A program made the translations under genes and the position numbers. Below are positions 46,798-57,500 of a DNA stretch of 64,000 nt, piece by piece. Numbering within the stretch: the first letter of the stretch is position 1; each line of letters begins with the position of its first letter. Origin of the DNA: an uncultured Faecalibacterium sp. GTDB taxonomy: Bacteria > Bacillota > Clostridia > Oscillospirales > Ruminococcaceae. Where the stretch lies: the NCBI GenBank assembly GCA_934524985.1, contig CAKSYT010000005.1, positions 62,001-126,000 on the forward strand, read 5' to 3'. The notes below the pieces were generated by a model, which saw nothing but the letters and a program-made list of their open reading frames with translations, ran no database searches and was not told the origin of the DNA.

Positions 46798-47634
46798 ATG
46801 CTCAAACGGCTGCGCACCGCGCACCCCATTTTTTATTGTGTCCTGTCCGAGGTGCTGTTCCTGGGCAGCATGGTCTTGTTCAGCCTGCTGGCTACCATCG
46901 GGCTGGCAGCGGCAGGCGCGGATTTTAACACCATGGACGGCTATCTGTTTGGCTCTGTGCAGGAGGCTGTGGGGCTGGCGGTGGCGCTTTTGCTGCTGGC
47001 CCGCACCGGCAGGCTGGATCTGCTGCGGCGGCGGGGCTGCGGCTTTCTGAACGGAATGCTGGTGGGCATGTACCCGCTGTTCTTCATCGGGTACACGGTC
47101 TGCGGGACGCTGGCTTTCAGCCGCCCGGACACGCCACTGCTGCCGCTGCCCCGCATCCTGACCTTTATGCTGAACATGATCCTTGTGGGCGTGGCTGAGG
47201 AGCTGGTGTTCCGGGGCATTATTGCCCAGACCCTGCTGGAGCGCTACGGCACCGCCCGCGCCGGGGTGTGGAAGGCCTGCCTTGTGTCCGGCGTGCTGTT
47301 CGGCGCGGCGCACCTGAGCAACCTGATCGGTTCGGCCCCCTTTGGCGTGCTGATGCAGTGCGTGTTTGCGGCTTCGCTGGGTGTGATGTTCGCCGCTATC
47401 TATTTCCGCACCGGCAATGTGTGGGTGACGGTGTTTCTGCACAGCGCCATGGACATTGCCGCCATGCTCATCGGCGGGCTGTACGGCACCACCAGCGTGG
47501 CCGAGAGCGTAAGCGGCTACGATGCCTCGCGGCTGATGTCGGTGGCGGTGTACCTGATCCCCACCGTGTTTCTGCTGCGCAAAAAGAAGCTGCCGGAGGT
47601 GCAGCTGTACTGGGGCGGCATTGTAAAAAATTAA
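46798..47634 (+). CDS. CPBP-family intramembrane metalloprotease
   Basis: 278 residues and about eight membrane helices. The three CPBP (CAAX/bacteriocin-processing) motifs are present: EELVFRG (Glu134, Glu135, Arg139), FGAAHLSN with His172, and HSAMD near 221-225. Family members cleave in the membrane and some give self-immunity to bacteriocins or act on surface proteins. The gene is divergent from secA and has GGAGGG before its ATG; the substrate is unknown. Confidence 0.85.
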   Translation: MLKRLRTAHPIFYCVLSEVLFLGSMVLFSLLATIGLAAAGADFNTMDGYLFGSVQEAVGLAVALLLLARTGRLDLLRRRGCGFLNGMLVGMYPLFFIGYTVCGTLAFSRPDTPLLPLPRILTFMLNMILVGVAEELVFRGIIAQTLLERYGTARAGVWKACLVSGVLFGAAHLSNLIGSAPFGVLMQCVFAASLGVMFAAIYFRTGNVWVTVFLHSAMDIAAMLIGGLYGTTSVAESVSGYDASRLMSVAVYLIPTVFLLRKKKLPEVQLYWGGIVKN

Positions 47635-47655
47635 GGCTTGCGGACAAAAATCTTC

Positions 47656-47684
47656 TTGCAATCTGCTGTGCAATCTGGTATACT
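47656..47684 (+). promoter_or_regulatory. Promoter of rpsO
   Basis: TTGCAA (47656-47661), 17-bp spacer, TATACT (47679-47684). The leader of about 100 nt to the start codon could hold the usual S15 autoregulatory structure. Confidence 0.72.
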
Positions 47685-47790
47685 GTATCTGTTACCGTGG
47701 TACGGGGCTGGGAGTATGCCCGCTTTTGGGAGAACCGTTTCCCGCCGCTGTGCCATAGGCAGATAAATTACTTGAAAGAGGTACTGTATT

Positions 47791-48045
47791 ATGAATAAGC
47801 AGGAAGTTATGGCCAAAGTCGCTCTGACCGAGAAGGACACTGGCTCCCCCGAGGTTCAGGTCGCTCTGCTGACCGCTCACATCAACGAGCTGAACGAGCA
47901 CCTGAAGAAGAACCCTAACGATCACCACAGCCGCCGCGGTCTGCTGAAGATGGTTGGCCGTCGCCGCAATCTGCTGGCTTATCTCCAGAAGAAGGACATC
48001 GAGCGTTACCGTGCTCTGATCGCAACTCTGGGTCTGCGTAAGTAA
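47791..48045 (+). CDS. rpsO: 30S ribosomal protein S15
   Basis: 84 residues, full-length S15: [22 protein letters not shown] near 17-38 and [22 protein letters not shown] near 44-65 contact 16S rRNA. It is followed by its own terminator and then pnp, the classic rpsO-pnp order. Confidence 0.97.
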   Translation: MNKQEVMAKVALTEKDTGSPEVQVALLTAHINELNEHLKKNPNDHHSRRGLLKMVGRRRNLLAYLQKKDIERYRALIATLGLRK

Positions 48046-48054
48046 TTTTAACGG

Positions 48055-48084
48055 AGGGCAGGTACCGCAAAGGTACCTGCCCTT
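48055..48084 (+). terminator. Terminator of rpsO
   Basis: AGGGCAGGTACC / GGTACCTGCCCT followed by TTGCTTT. Confidence 0.8.
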
Positions 48085-48191
48085 TGCTTTATGTATAGCT
48101 CCATGTATCCCATGCGCACAAAATAGCGGTGGCAGCGTATTGCAGCAGTAAATCGAACGCCCGTGCCTGCGGGCAGGGACGCTGGATTTAT

Positions 48192-48200
48192 TGCTATAAT
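48192..48200 (+). promoter_or_regulatory. Extended -10 promoter of pnp
   Basis: TGCTATAAT: TG one base before a perfect TATAAT, with no good -35. Confidence 0.55.
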
Positions 48201-48255
48201 GCGCACGCCACGGCTTTTTGGATAGAACGATCCGAAAAACAAGGAGGCAGAAACA

Positions 48256-50397
48256 ATGGCAATCGAATTTGGTTCCCGCAAAGAGACCTTTGACAACTTC
48301 AAGGTCTACGAAACCATGTTGGCCGGCCGCCCGTTCAAGGTTGAAATGGGCAAGATGTGCGGCCTGTCCAATGCCAGCGCACTGATCCGCTACGGCGAGA
48401 CCTGCGTGATGTGCAACGTGGTCATGAGCCCCAAGCCCCGCGAGGGCGTGGATTTCTTCCCGCTGAACGTGGAGTACGAGGAAAAGCTCTACGCCGCAGG
48501 CCGCATTCCCGGCAGCTTTATGCGCCGTGAGGGCCGCCCCGGCGAGCGCGCTATCCTGACCAGCCGCGTGGTGGACCGCCCCATGCGCCCGCTGTTCCCC
48601 AAGGAGATGCGCAACGACGTGTGCATCACCATGACCGTCATGAGCCTTGACCCGGACTGCAGCCCCGAGATCGCCGGTATGATCGGCGCTTCTCTGGTGA
48701 CCGCCGTGTCCGATATCCCGTGGAACGGCCCCATCGGCGGCGTGCAGGTGGGCCTGGTTGACGGCGAGATCGTGCTGAACCCCACCCAGGAGCAGCGCAA
48801 GGTGAGCGACCTTGCCCTGACCGTTGCCGCTACCATGGACAAGATCGTGATGATCGAGGCCGGTGCCAACGAGGTGGACGAGGACACCATGCTGACCGCC
48901 ATCAAGACCGCACACGTTGAGATCAAGAAGATCATCGAGTTCATCAACAAGATCGTGGCCGAGCGCGGCAAGCCGAAGATCGACTTTCAGGTGGTGGGTC
49001 TGGACATGGACGTGTTCCACGCCATCCAGAACAAGTATCTGGACGACTTCAAGGCCGCTATGGACACCGACGACAAGAACGTGCGTGACGCAGCCCTGCT
49101 GCCCATCATGGACAAGATCGCCGAGGAATACCCCGACCTGTCTGCCGCAGATCTGGATCTGGTAAGCTACAAGATGCAGAAGTTCGTGGTGCGCCGCTGG
49201 CTGCTGGATGACGGCAAGCGCGTGGACGGCCGCGGCATCAACGAGATCCGCCCGCTGGCCGCAGAGGTGGGCATTCTGCCCCGCGTGCACGGCTCCGGTA
49301 TGTTCACCCGTGGCCAGACGCAGGTGCTTACCACCTGCACGCTGGGCGGCACCAAGGACAACCAGCTGATGGACGACCTGACCGACGAGCAGACCAAGCG
49401 TTATATCCACCACTATAACTTCCCGCCGTACTCTGTGGGCGAGGCACGCGCACCGCGCAGCCCCGGCCGCCGCGAGATCGGCCACGGCGCACTGGCCGAG
49501 CGTGCTCTGGTGCCGGTGCTGCCCTCCTTGGAGGAGTTCCCCTACACCATCCGCTGCGTGTCCGAGGTGCTCAGCTCCAACGGTTCCACCTCTCAGGCTT
49601 CCATCTGCGGCTCTACGCTGGCACTGATGGACGCAGGCGTGCCCATCAAGGCTCCGGTTGCCGGTATCTCCTGCGGCCTGATCACCGAGGGCGAGCGCTG
49701 GATGACCATGCTGGACATTCAGGGCGTGGAGGACTTCCACGGCGATATGGACTTTAAGGTCGGCGGCACCCGCAAGGGCATTACCGCCATCCAGATGGAC
49801 ATCAAGATCGACGGCCTGACCTACGACATCATTGCCGAGGCCTTCGAGAAGTGCCGCAAGGGCCGCCTGTATATTCTGGACGAGATCATCAAGCCCGTGA
49901 TCGCCGAGCCGCGTCAGGAGCTGAGCCGCTGGGCACCCAAGATGTTCAGCATGATGATTCCCACCGACAAGATCAAGGACGTGATCGGTAAGGGCGGCAA
50001 GGTCATTCAGGACATCTGCGCCACCTGCAACTGCAAGATCGACGTGCAGGAGGACGGCCATGTGTTCGTCTCCGCCGTGGATCAGGAGGACGCAAAGCGC
50101 GCCATCTTTACCATCAAGACCATTGTGGAGGATCCCGAGATCGGTGCCATCTACAAGGGCAAGGTGACCCGCCTGATGAACTTTGGTGCCTTTGTGGAGA
50201 TCGCTCCGGGCAAGGAAGGCCTTGTGCATATCTCCAAGCTGGACACCAAGCGCGTGGAGCGGGTAGAGGACGTGGTTGCCGTGGGCGATGCCATCGTGGT
50301 CAAGGTGACCGACATCGACCAGCAGGGCCGCATCAACCTGAGCCGCCGCGACGCCATTCTGGCTCTGGAAGCCAAAAAGGCCGCCCAGCAGCAGTAA
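48256..50397 (+). CDS. pnp: Polyribonucleotide nucleotidyltransferase (PNPase)
   Basis: 713 residues with two RNase PH domains (first about 1-215, second about 310-550), a KH domain with DVIGKGGKVIQDI near 575-588 and an S1 domain near 622-692 (GAIYKGKVTRLMNFGAFVEI). It degrades RNA 3' to 5' with phosphate. AAGGAGG precedes the ATG. Complete. Confidence 0.96.
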   Translation: MAIEFGSRKETFDNFKVYETMLAGRPFKVEMGKMCGLSNASALIRYGETCVMCNVVMSPKPREGVDFFPLNVEYEEKLYAAGRIPGSFMRREGRPGERAILTSRVVDRPMRPLFPKEMRNDVCITMTVMSLDPDCSPEIAGMIGASLVTAVSDIPWNGPIGGVQVGLVDGEIVLNPTQEQRKVSDLALTVAATMDKIVMIEAGANEVDEDTMLTAIKTAHVEIKKIIEFINKIVAERGKPKIDFQVVGLDMDVFHAIQNKYLDDFKAAMDTDDKNVRDAALLPIMDKIAEEYPDLSAADLDLVSYKMQKFVVRRWLLDDGKRVDGRGINEIRPLAAEVGILPRVHGSGMFTRGQTQVLTTCTLGGTKDNQLMDDLTDEQTKRYIHHYNFPPYSVGEARAPRSPGRREIGHGALAERALVPVLPSLEEFPYTIRCVSEVLSSNGSTSQASICGSTLALMDAGVPIKAPVAGISCGLITEGERWMTMLDIQGVEDFHGDMDFKVGGTRKGITAIQMDIKIDGLTYDIIAEAFEKCRKGRLYILDEIIKPVIAEPRQELSRWAPKMFSMMIPTDKIKDVIGKGGKVIQDICATCNCKIDVQEDGHVFVSAVDQEDAKRAIFTIKTIVEDPEIGAIYKGKVTRLMNFGAFVEIAPGKEGLVHISKLDTKRVERVEDVVAVGDAIVVKVTDIDQQGRINLSRRDAILALEAKKAAQQQ

Positions 50398-50423
50398 AAA
50401 CTTAATACAGACTGCATAAATCG

Positions 50424-50457
50424 AGAGCCGCTGTACAGAATGTGCAGCGGCTCTTTT
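50424..50457 (+). terminator. Terminator of pnp
   Basis: AGAGCCGCTG / CAGCGGCTCT followed by TTT. Confidence 0.82.
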
Positions 50458-50465
50458 GCGTGTAA

Positions 50466-50789
50466 CCCTCTCAGGCTCACTGCGTTCGCCTGCTCCCCCG
50501 AAAGGGGGAGCTTTTTGCACGCCCGCAAGCTTTGCGCGAAAGCCGGAAGGTTTGCGGTTGTGCCGGAAGCGGGCTCGCCCTCTCCGTCATCGCTGCGCGA
50601 TGCCACCTCTCCCAAAGGGAGAGCCAAGCCGTAAAGCTCGTTGCTAAAGTATTAGGTGCAATGAGGAAGCTTCCGGCAGTGCTCTTGGCTCTCCCTTTGA
50701 GGAAAGACTTCCCCCGCTCCGGGGGAAGATGTCGCGCAGCGACAAAAGGGGGAATCTGTCAAGCCCGACAGGGCTTGACTGAGAGGGCG
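50466..50789. repeat. MITE-like repeat, composite long copy
   Basis: Begins CCCTCTCAG and ends GACTGAGAGGG, with GCTCCCCC-GAAA-GGGGGAGC near the left and CTTCCCCC/GGGGGAAG towards the right. The 50619-50684 core (GAGCCAAGCCGTAAAGCTCG onward) matches 11583-11648. Several inner hairpins suggest nested insertion of related units. Confidence 0.75.
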
Positions 50790-50850
50790 CACGCCGTTGC
50801 CATCGGTACTAAAGTGACAAGAGCAATGAGAAGCCTTCCGACAGCACCCC
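50787..50850. repeat. Third, diverged core unit of the MITE-like repeat
   Basis: GCCGTTGCCATCGGTACTAAAG...GAGCAATGAGAAGCCTTCCGACAG follows the pattern of the cores at 11583 and 50619 with several changes. Confidence 0.6.
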
Positions 50851-50898
50851 TTAGATACTGCAAATGCAGTTTCCGGCTACGACCCATCCGTGAAAAAA

Positions 50899-50985
50899 GC
50901 GTCTGTCGCACTCCGCAGAGTGCGACAGACGCGAAATTATAAATATTCTTTCCGCTGATGATGCGCAGAGCAACGCGGAGCGCAT
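50899..50985 (+). repeat. Two-hairpin intergenic repeat, copy A
   Basis: 15-bp arms GCGTCTGTCGCACTC / GAGTGCGACAGACGC with loop CGCA (50899-50932); AT-rich link GAAATTATAAATATTCTTTC; stem ATGCGC / GCGCAT (50961-50985) around AGAGCAACGCGGA; then TCAAAATCGT. Confidence 0.78.
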
Positions 50986-51021
50986 TCAAAATCGTGCCGT
51001 GCCCGGCAGGGGAGAGGACAC

Positions 51022-51049
51022 AAAAAATGCTCCCCCTTGCGGGGGAGCA
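51022..51049 (-). terminator. Terminator of the pilus operon
   Basis: Minus strand TGCTCCCCC-GCAA-GGGGGAGCA followed by TTTTTT, directly downstream of the last pilin gene. Confidence 0.83.
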
Positions 51050-51098
51050 AATTCGGCAACGCAACGCCAAGCTATGCCGAAAAGAAAGGAGTGCGGGG

Positions 51099-51965
51099 TC
51101 AGTTTTCCTTTTTGCCCTGACGGTTCAGCACCCAGCCGATGGCAAACAGCAGCACACCGCTACAAGCCAGCACCGGCACGGGCCAGTTCAGCTGACCGGT
51201 CTGGGGCAGAACGGGCTTATCGGGGTTGGAAGGGGAGACCGGGTTGTCCGGGTTGCCGGGGCTCACGGGGTTATCCGGGGTACCGGGACTTACCGGGCTA
51301 TCAGGGCTGTCTGGGCTTACCGGGGTATCCGGGGTGTCGGGGTTTACCGGGGTATCCGGGTTGTCAGGGACGTCCGGCTCATCGGGAGTGTCGGGTGGTA
51401 CGTCCGGGGTGTCGGGGGTGTCCGGCGTTTCCGGAATGGTGGCACCTACCTTGGGGGTGGCGTCCACATCGTAGATCCAGTTATCGCCGTCGGGCAGCGG
51501 AATGGACACAAGGAAGGGTTTGATGGCCTCGTAGCCGTGGGAGGCCTCAGTCTGCACCACCAGATACAGCCCCTGCGGGAGCTTGGTGATGTCGGCATAG
51601 CCCTCCTCGTTCACGTCCTGCTGGGCGGCAATGGCGGGCACAGCGGGCAGATACTTTACCAGCTGGTCTGCCAGCGTGCTGTCGGAAAGATCGCCCAGCA
51701 CGACACTGCAGCCTGCAAAATCGCCGGTATAGTCAAAATACAGGTTGCCGTTGGTGCGCTTGACGGAAGCCACCTGATACAGGGTAAGCTCGCCGCCGCG
51801 CAGGGGCACATCGTTGTGGGTGTCGTACAGGCGGACGTGGAGCGAGCCCTGACGCCCCAGCACAATGTTGGCACTGGTGGCAAAGGCCGGCAGGGCACAG
51901 CATACCACAAGACACATAGCCAGCAGCACAGCCGCCAGACGATGACGCAGATCAATGCTTTTCAT
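51099..51965 (-). CDS. Small pilin / LPXTG-anchored pilus subunit
   Basis: 288 residues; ATG 51965 has AGAGG 8 bp upstream and overlaps the sortase stop, which is preferred to GTG 51974. A signal peptide ends near AFA (29). One pilin-type domain (about 35-170, LYQVASVKR, GLYLVVQT) is followed by a Pro/Asp/Ser-rich stalk (179-251), then LPQTG at 253-257, a membrane helix and a basic tail. The stalk suggests a wall-spanning basal or minor pilin fixed by sortase. Last gene of the operon. Confidence 0.83.
   Translation of the reverse strand: MKSIDLRHRLAAVLLAMCLVVCCALPAFATSANIVLGRQGSLHVRLYDTHNDVPLRGGELTLYQVASVKRTNGNLYFDYTGDFAGCSVVLGDLSDSTLADQLVKYLPAVPAIAAQQDVNEEGYADITKLPQGLYLVVQTEASHGYEAIKPFLVSIPLPDGDNWIYDVDATPKVGATIPETPDTPDTPDVPPDTPDEPDVPDNPDTPVNPDTPDTPVSPDSPDSPVSPGTPDNPVSPGNPDNPVSPSNPDKPVLPQTGQLNWPVPVLACSGVLLFAIGWVLNRQGKKEN
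51213..51431 (-). repeat. Pro/Asp/Ser coding repeat in the small pilin
   Basis: Imperfect units such as PDTPD, PDNPVSPG and PDSPVSPG in tandem over about 73 codons. Length variation by slippage is plausible. Confidence 0.75.
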
Positions 51966-52797
51966 GTTCTTCACCTCTCGTTTTCTTGGGTTTGCGTGTG
52001 GAAAGCAGCATACCGATCAGCAAGATCAGCAGCATGGGCAGCGCCATAATGGGCGCAACAATGATGGGTTCAATTTTAAGCGCTTCGGCGGTAACGCGGA
52101 GGTGCTTGTACTGATCCGGGGTCTCTACGCGGCGGCCGCGCACCAGCAGGCGGTGGGTGTTGATGCCGTAGGGGGTGCAGGTCATCAGGGTGACGTAGTC
52201 CTTGCCTTCGGCGATCTTCAGCTCGTCGGTCTCGGTGGGCAGCACGATGGAAATTTTGTCCACCTCGTAGGTGAGCACCCGGTCCAGCACGGTGATGGTA
52301 AAGGTATCGCCCACTTCCAGCTGGTCGAGGTTGGTAAACAGCTTTGCGCTGGGCAGGCCGCGGTGCGCCGAGATGACCGCGTGGGTGGACGCGCCGCCCA
52401 CCGGCAGGCTGGTGCCCTCTAAGTGGCCTGCGGCGATCTGCAACACGCTGTCGCCGGTGCCGTGGTAGATGGGCAGCTCCACGCCGATTTTGGAGATGGT
52501 GATGTAACCCATAATGCCGGTGCCGGTAATATCCAGCGTGTCGTTGTAGCCGGAAAGCTGATCCGGGCGGTAGAGGGCGTTTTCGTTGGCGGCCACCTGT
52601 GCGTTAAAGGCATCGGCGGCGTCAAAGTAGGCGCTGTAATCCGCATCGGTCATGTTGTCCACGTCCTGTGCGTAGCTTGCCACCGCGCGGGACTGGTTGC
52701 GCTGGTTGACGTAATCGCTGATGGTGGGGTATAACATCACGGATAGACCCACGAAAAAGACGAGGATCAGTATAATGGTGCTTTTGTTCTTTTTCAT
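51952..52797 (-). CDS. Class C (pilus-polymerising) sortase
   Basis: 281 residues. N-terminal membrane helix (8-24), sortase barrel with His145 (ISAHRGL), Cys207 (LMTCTPYGINTH) and Arg216, then a C-terminal membrane helix and basic tail, the class C layout. TLxTCTPYGxNxHRLLVRG is the class C signature. It links pilin monomers through LPXTG and a pilin lysine. It sits between the major pilin and the small pilin genes. Confidence 0.92.
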   Translation of the reverse strand: MKKNKSTIILILVFFVGLSVMLYPTISDYVNQRNQSRAVASYAQDVDNMTDADYSAYFDAADAFNAQVAANENALYRPDQLSGYNDTLDITGTGIMGYITISKIGVELPIYHGTGDSVLQIAAGHLEGTSLPVGGASTHAVISAHRGLPSAKLFTNLDQLEVGDTFTITVLDRVLTYEVDKISIVLPTETDELKIAEGKDYVTLMTCTPYGINTHRLLVRGRRVETPDQYKHLRVTAEALKIEPIIVAPIMALPMLLILLIGMLLSTRKPKKTRGEEHEKH

Positions 52798-52877
52798 GGG
52801 CTACTCCCTAACGTTATAGTTTCAGGATCAGAGCAGGGGGCCTTGCGGCCCCGCTCTGTGCCGGGGAAAAGGAGAAC

Positions 52878-54356
52878 TTAGCGGTTCTCCATGCGCTTTT
52901 TGGTAATGAGCAGAACGGCTGCTGCAACCATCAGGCCGCCGCCGATCACATAGAAGATGGTGGTGCCGATGCCGCCGGTGCCGGGCAGGGTAGTGCCGCG
53001 GTTGTTCTCAATGGTAGTGGACAGAGAGCCTTCATCCATTTTGGGAGTGAATTCAATAGTACCGTCTGTTGCATTGCCAGTCAGGGTTTTCAGCTGCGGA
53101 TCATCGGATTCGGTGTCATGGGTGGCAACGACCGTAAAAAACTGATCATCAATAGTGTTATAGCCAGCAGGGGTAATAACTTCGCTGATCTTATAGTCGC
53201 CATCATCCAGACCTTCCCATTCAAACGTGGTCTGCGTGTTATCTACAATGGTATATACACCATTAGATAAGGTAGCGTTGTTCAGTTTGACCAGATTATA
53301 GTTACCAGCCTTGTCCTTCTTATACAGTGCAAAGGCGGCACCCGGCAGTGTTTCATCAGTAGCACCATCGGTTTTGTTTGCAACGACCTTAAAGGTGAAA
53401 ACAGTGACCTTATCCTTGGGAGTGGTAGTAGTGCCGTTGGTGTCATAAGGGTTGTTAGAGTATTCCAGATATGCCTCGTTGGGGTTGCCCTTGGAGCCAA
53501 TCTTAGCCTTCTCGTTCAGCTTGGACTTGTACTCAACAACGACCTTAGCACCAGCGGCAGCGCTAGGGATTTGTTTCAGATCATCAATCACAACATGGAA
53601 GGTACATTTATCACCTGTGCTGGTGATAACGTCGTACTTGTCAGTGGTCAGCTTAGTGCCGCCAACAGTGACCTCAACAGTATCGGGCATAAAGGTCAGA
53701 CCTTCAGACTGCTCATCGTGGAACACGAACTTGTAGGTCTTGTAGTCAGCAAAGTTGCTTGCAATCTTAGCGGTCAGCTGGAAGGGAACCTCATCGTCGA
53801 TATCGTAGTCAGCACTATCCTGCCAGCCAGTGGTTTCTCCGGTAGAGTCGTTGGTGTCCATAACTTTCTTTTCCAGAGTGGGCTTGTCACCCTTCGGGGA
53901 AACCTTAACATCCTTAACGACTTTCAGAATAAAGCTGGTGTAGGTTTCGTTTTCGCCTACGGTACTATTCTTGATCAGATAATAACCGGCAGACAGACCG
54001 GTGATCTTGCCAGCAGCGTAAGTGCCAGAAGGTGCAGCAAGGTAGCTGCTTACTTCCTCAGCAAAAGCCTTGACGTTAGAGTTATCGAGGGCGGCAGCTT
54101 TGTCTTTAGCCGTGCCGAAATAGGTCTGACCATCAGTGGTGACACCAGTACCCCAAGTAACATTGGACAGGGTGCCATCATGAAGATCACCGGAGAAGAT
54201 CTGGTAGGCTTCATAAGTGCCAACGGGATTGTCGATGGTAATAGTGTAAGTAGTGCCAGCAGCACCAGCACCCTCAGCAAACGCCGGGATCGCCATGGCG
54301 CAAACCATAGCAACTGCCAGCAGCGCAGCCATGAGTTTCTTCATTGCTTTCTTCAT
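52878..54356 (-). CDS. Major pilin (backbone) with LPGTG anchor
   Basis: 492 residues. Signal peptide ends AFA (27). A pilin N-domain, then VSPKGDKPTLEKKV with Lys155 as the likely polymerisation lysine; an isopeptide D2-type domain (about 160-320); and a CnaB domain (about 330-440) with the E-box-like YKISEVITPAGY. LPGTG lies at 457-461, followed by a membrane helix and a basic tail. It forms the shaft after polymerisation by the adjacent class C sortase. Confidence 0.9.
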   Translation of the reverse strand: MKKAMKKLMAALLAVAMVCAMAIPAFAEGAGAAGTTYTITIDNPVGTYEAYQIFSGDLHDGTLSNVTWGTGVTTDGQTYFGTAKDKAAALDNSNVKAFAEEVSSYLAAPSGTYAAGKITGLSAGYYLIKNSTVGENETYTSFILKVVKDVKVSPKGDKPTLEKKVMDTNDSTGETTGWQDSADYDIDDEVPFQLTAKIASNFADYKTYKFVFHDEQSEGLTFMPDTVEVTVGGTKLTTDKYDVITSTGDKCTFHVVIDDLKQIPSAAAGAKVVVEYKSKLNEKAKIGSKGNPNEAYLEYSNNPYDTNGTTTTPKDKVTVFTFKVVANKTDGATDETLPGAAFALYKKDKAGNYNLVKLNNATLSNGVYTIVDNTQTTFEWEGLDDGDYKISEVITPAGYNTIDDQFFTVVATHDTESDDPQLKTLTGNATDGTIEFTPKMDEGSLSTTIENNRGTTLPGTGGIGTTIFYVIGGGLMVAAAVLLITKKRMENR

Positions 54357-54509
54357 GGAGAAAAGCCCCTTTCTTTTTTCTGCCCCTTGCCGCCCCCTGC
54401 ATTTTGCACAGGGGGGGGGTAGGGGTGTGGTTTGTGTTCGGACTAATGCGTAAACTTTGCGCTGGGCGGGCGGGGTTTTAGCTCCGGGCGTCCGGCAGGG
54501 AAGTGCAGT

Positions 54510-57500
54510 TTAATCATCTGCCCTCCCTTCGCGTCTGCGCTTGCGGTGGATAAAACTATATGCCAGCGCAGACAGCATCATTGTGCCGCCCACGGCTGTA
54601 AACGGGAGTGTACCGGCCCCGCCGGTAGAGGGGAGTTCGTAGCCGGTGTTGTCTTTTTCCTTGTTGGTCAGCGTAAGCAGACCGCCGTTTTCAACACCGG
54701 TTGTGTTGCTGTCGCTGTAAATTACATCATACTTGTTACCGGTAGAAGCTTCCTCAATGTAGTAGAGGTAGCCATCTTCCAAGTTGTTGTAGGTAAATGT
54801 CCAACTGTTGGTATTGTCCAAGATGATATTTTGTACAAATATGCCGTTTGTGCGCGTACCGCTTGTGCCGTCCTTTGCATACTTGTACAGCTTGACAGTA
54901 ACAGAAGTTTCTTCAGTCGGGTTCATACTTTGGCCGTTTTTATTGACCCAGAATTTCTGAATAGTCAACTGGCTACGGTCATTCTTGATATACAGGTCAT
55001 GAGCGGTACCGTATTGGTAAACAATGACATTCTCAAATTGCGGTACGTCCTCACCGGGCTGAATATTCTTACCAACGACCTTATTATAAAGTTCCTGATC
55101 GGTACCAGTCCAAGCATTTGGTGCCCAGACGAAGTAATAGGCAACGTCACTCTCGCGGTAGCCAGCAGGCGGGTCGGTTTCCGTCAGGCGGTACAACGTG
55201 GTAGCGTTCATGGTTACACTAGTAGAAGAGCCAACATAAATTGCAACCTTGCCGTTGGAATCTGTGCGCATGGTCTGGTTCTTATCGGTTTCCCACTTGC
55301 CGGTTTCAGGGTTGAAGCGGCTCAGAGTAAATTCGGCATCTTCCAAGCCTACCTTCTGGTTCAGGCTATCCACTTTGTGGATCGTCAGCAGACCTTGTTC
55401 AACCTTAGCCCAGCCGTTTACTTCATCAAGCTTTTTGGACGTCTCAGACGCCCATTTGCCTTCCAGATTAGCGGTGTTTTTCAGCTCGACATTTTGGTTT
55501 TTGGCATCCGTGTCATAACTGTACTTTAACACAAAGGCACGCTCGTCGGGAATGGTGAGTACCATGGTATACACGTTTTCACCGGCTTCATTGACGGAGG
55601 TGGAATAAGAGAAGGTGTAGGAGTTATCCGACAACGGATTGTCCAGATCATTGGCATCATACAACTTGACGGATTCCAGATCCAGCGTTGCAGCAAAGCC
55701 TTTTTGTACGGTCAACGTATCGGTCAGGGTGAGGTAATTTTTACCCGGAACCAGATTTTTACCGGTAGGATTGATCTTGATCGTATAGTCTGCACCATTG
55801 GTTTTGGCGCCAGAAGTATTTTCAGACTGCTGGCCGCTCTTTTCCAGAACATTTACCACACGGTTGACGGTTGCGGTTGCATCGTCCGAATGACCGTTCC
55901 AGCTGACCGTATTGATGTAGTCATGGGTCGTTGTTTCCGGGTCACGCCAGACGGAATCTTCCGAAGTGGTATCCAGCTCTACGGTGTAGCGGATCAGGAA
56001 ACCCTTTATCTTCAGAGAACCGGCATCACCTGTTTCTAGTTTTTGAAGGTGTTTAAAATTAAAATCAAGTGTCTGACCGCTGGAAGCATTACCGGTGGTT
56101 TGTGCATCAAAGAACGTAGCATCCCTCAGGTCATGCGCCTGAGGAAGTTTAGGAGTTTTATTGCCATTAACGTAATCATATTGGTTATATAGAATGTTCC
56201 AGAAATCACCATTTTTATACCAGAAGGTGGCTTCAGCGGAACCGTCTACATAGGTTACGCCCTCCGGCAGCTTATCAGTAACAGTGATGGTATCATCCAT
56301 AAAGGTGTCATCACTATTTTTTCGTTCCGACACATCCACAAGAACCTGATAGTACAGATACGTCTTGCCGTCATTATTGTAGCTGACGGTTGCGGTCTTT
56401 CCGTACTGATTGTTACCAGAACCAGTGCTGATATTATTCTGTTTTATGCCGCTTACACCCTTTTTGATCTCAGAAGGTGTGTCAGGGGTCTTTTTCTCGT
56501 ACGAATAATAAGCAGAAGTACCGGCCTTATTTTCGTACTGGACCTTTTTATCGTTCGGAACACCGGTCACATCCACATAGGTATAGTAATCGTTGATTAT
56601 CAATTCCTTAATGTGTTTGTCGCCTTTATAGTTGTTGGTAAGCTCGATTTTGAACGCTTGAACCTTTTTCGTCCTATCATTCGCTGGGATCTCAAGGTCA
56701 GAAGTCATATATTGATCGTGATTATCACTATAATATGTGATCTTGATACCAATACCAGCAGCAACAGCTTCCTGATAACTCAGAGAAGTACCGTCCGTGC
56801 AGTTAAAGTACAGATGACTCTTGAGCCTAGTATCCAACTCAGCGGCGATCCCGTAGTGAGCACCTTCATCAGGCTTGTTAGGCGTATAAATATAGTCCGT
56901 GATCGTTTTCTTATCCCAGTTGTTCGGGACAGCCGTTGTGATCTTCCAATAGGCTTTATAGATATTTGCCTTATCGGTTTCCTCCAAGGTACTCTTGGTA
57001 GCTGCTTTATTCAGGTTCCAGCCACGGTCTTTTACCTCTGCTTCGCTATAAGTAGAACCACCCGGAACAGAGGCTTCGTTTCTGACTTTTTGGCCTACGG
57101 TGGCAGGCGCGGTGGTCGTGTAAGTGAACTTATACTCCTCACCGGTAGCAGCTCTGGGGAACATATATTCAAAACTGCTTTGTCCACTCACACCAGTGAT
57201 CGTATCAAAGAGCGTTTCATCACCATAGTAGCGATGCAGCTTTTCGGTAACCTTGATATCGCCAACAATGGTCTGACCAGCTGTTTTAATAACGTCGTTC
57301 AGGGTGTAGCCTTTGGGAATGGTGCCGCCGTTGTAGTTAGTCACGGTGACTACCCATGTGATCAGGTTGGTATCCGGGTCGTAGGTACCACTCTTGAAAA
57401 GAAGAGCATTGTGCTGGATCCACGGTGTAACAGGCTTTTCATCATTCGTCCGTGCACTATTATTGTTGATGACGTAACTGCCATCCGCAGCGGGATTTGT

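Noticed and set aside
50466..51060. CRISPR array
   Set aside because: Repeated hairpins are irregular in spacing and sequence, with no regular direct repeats or cas genes.
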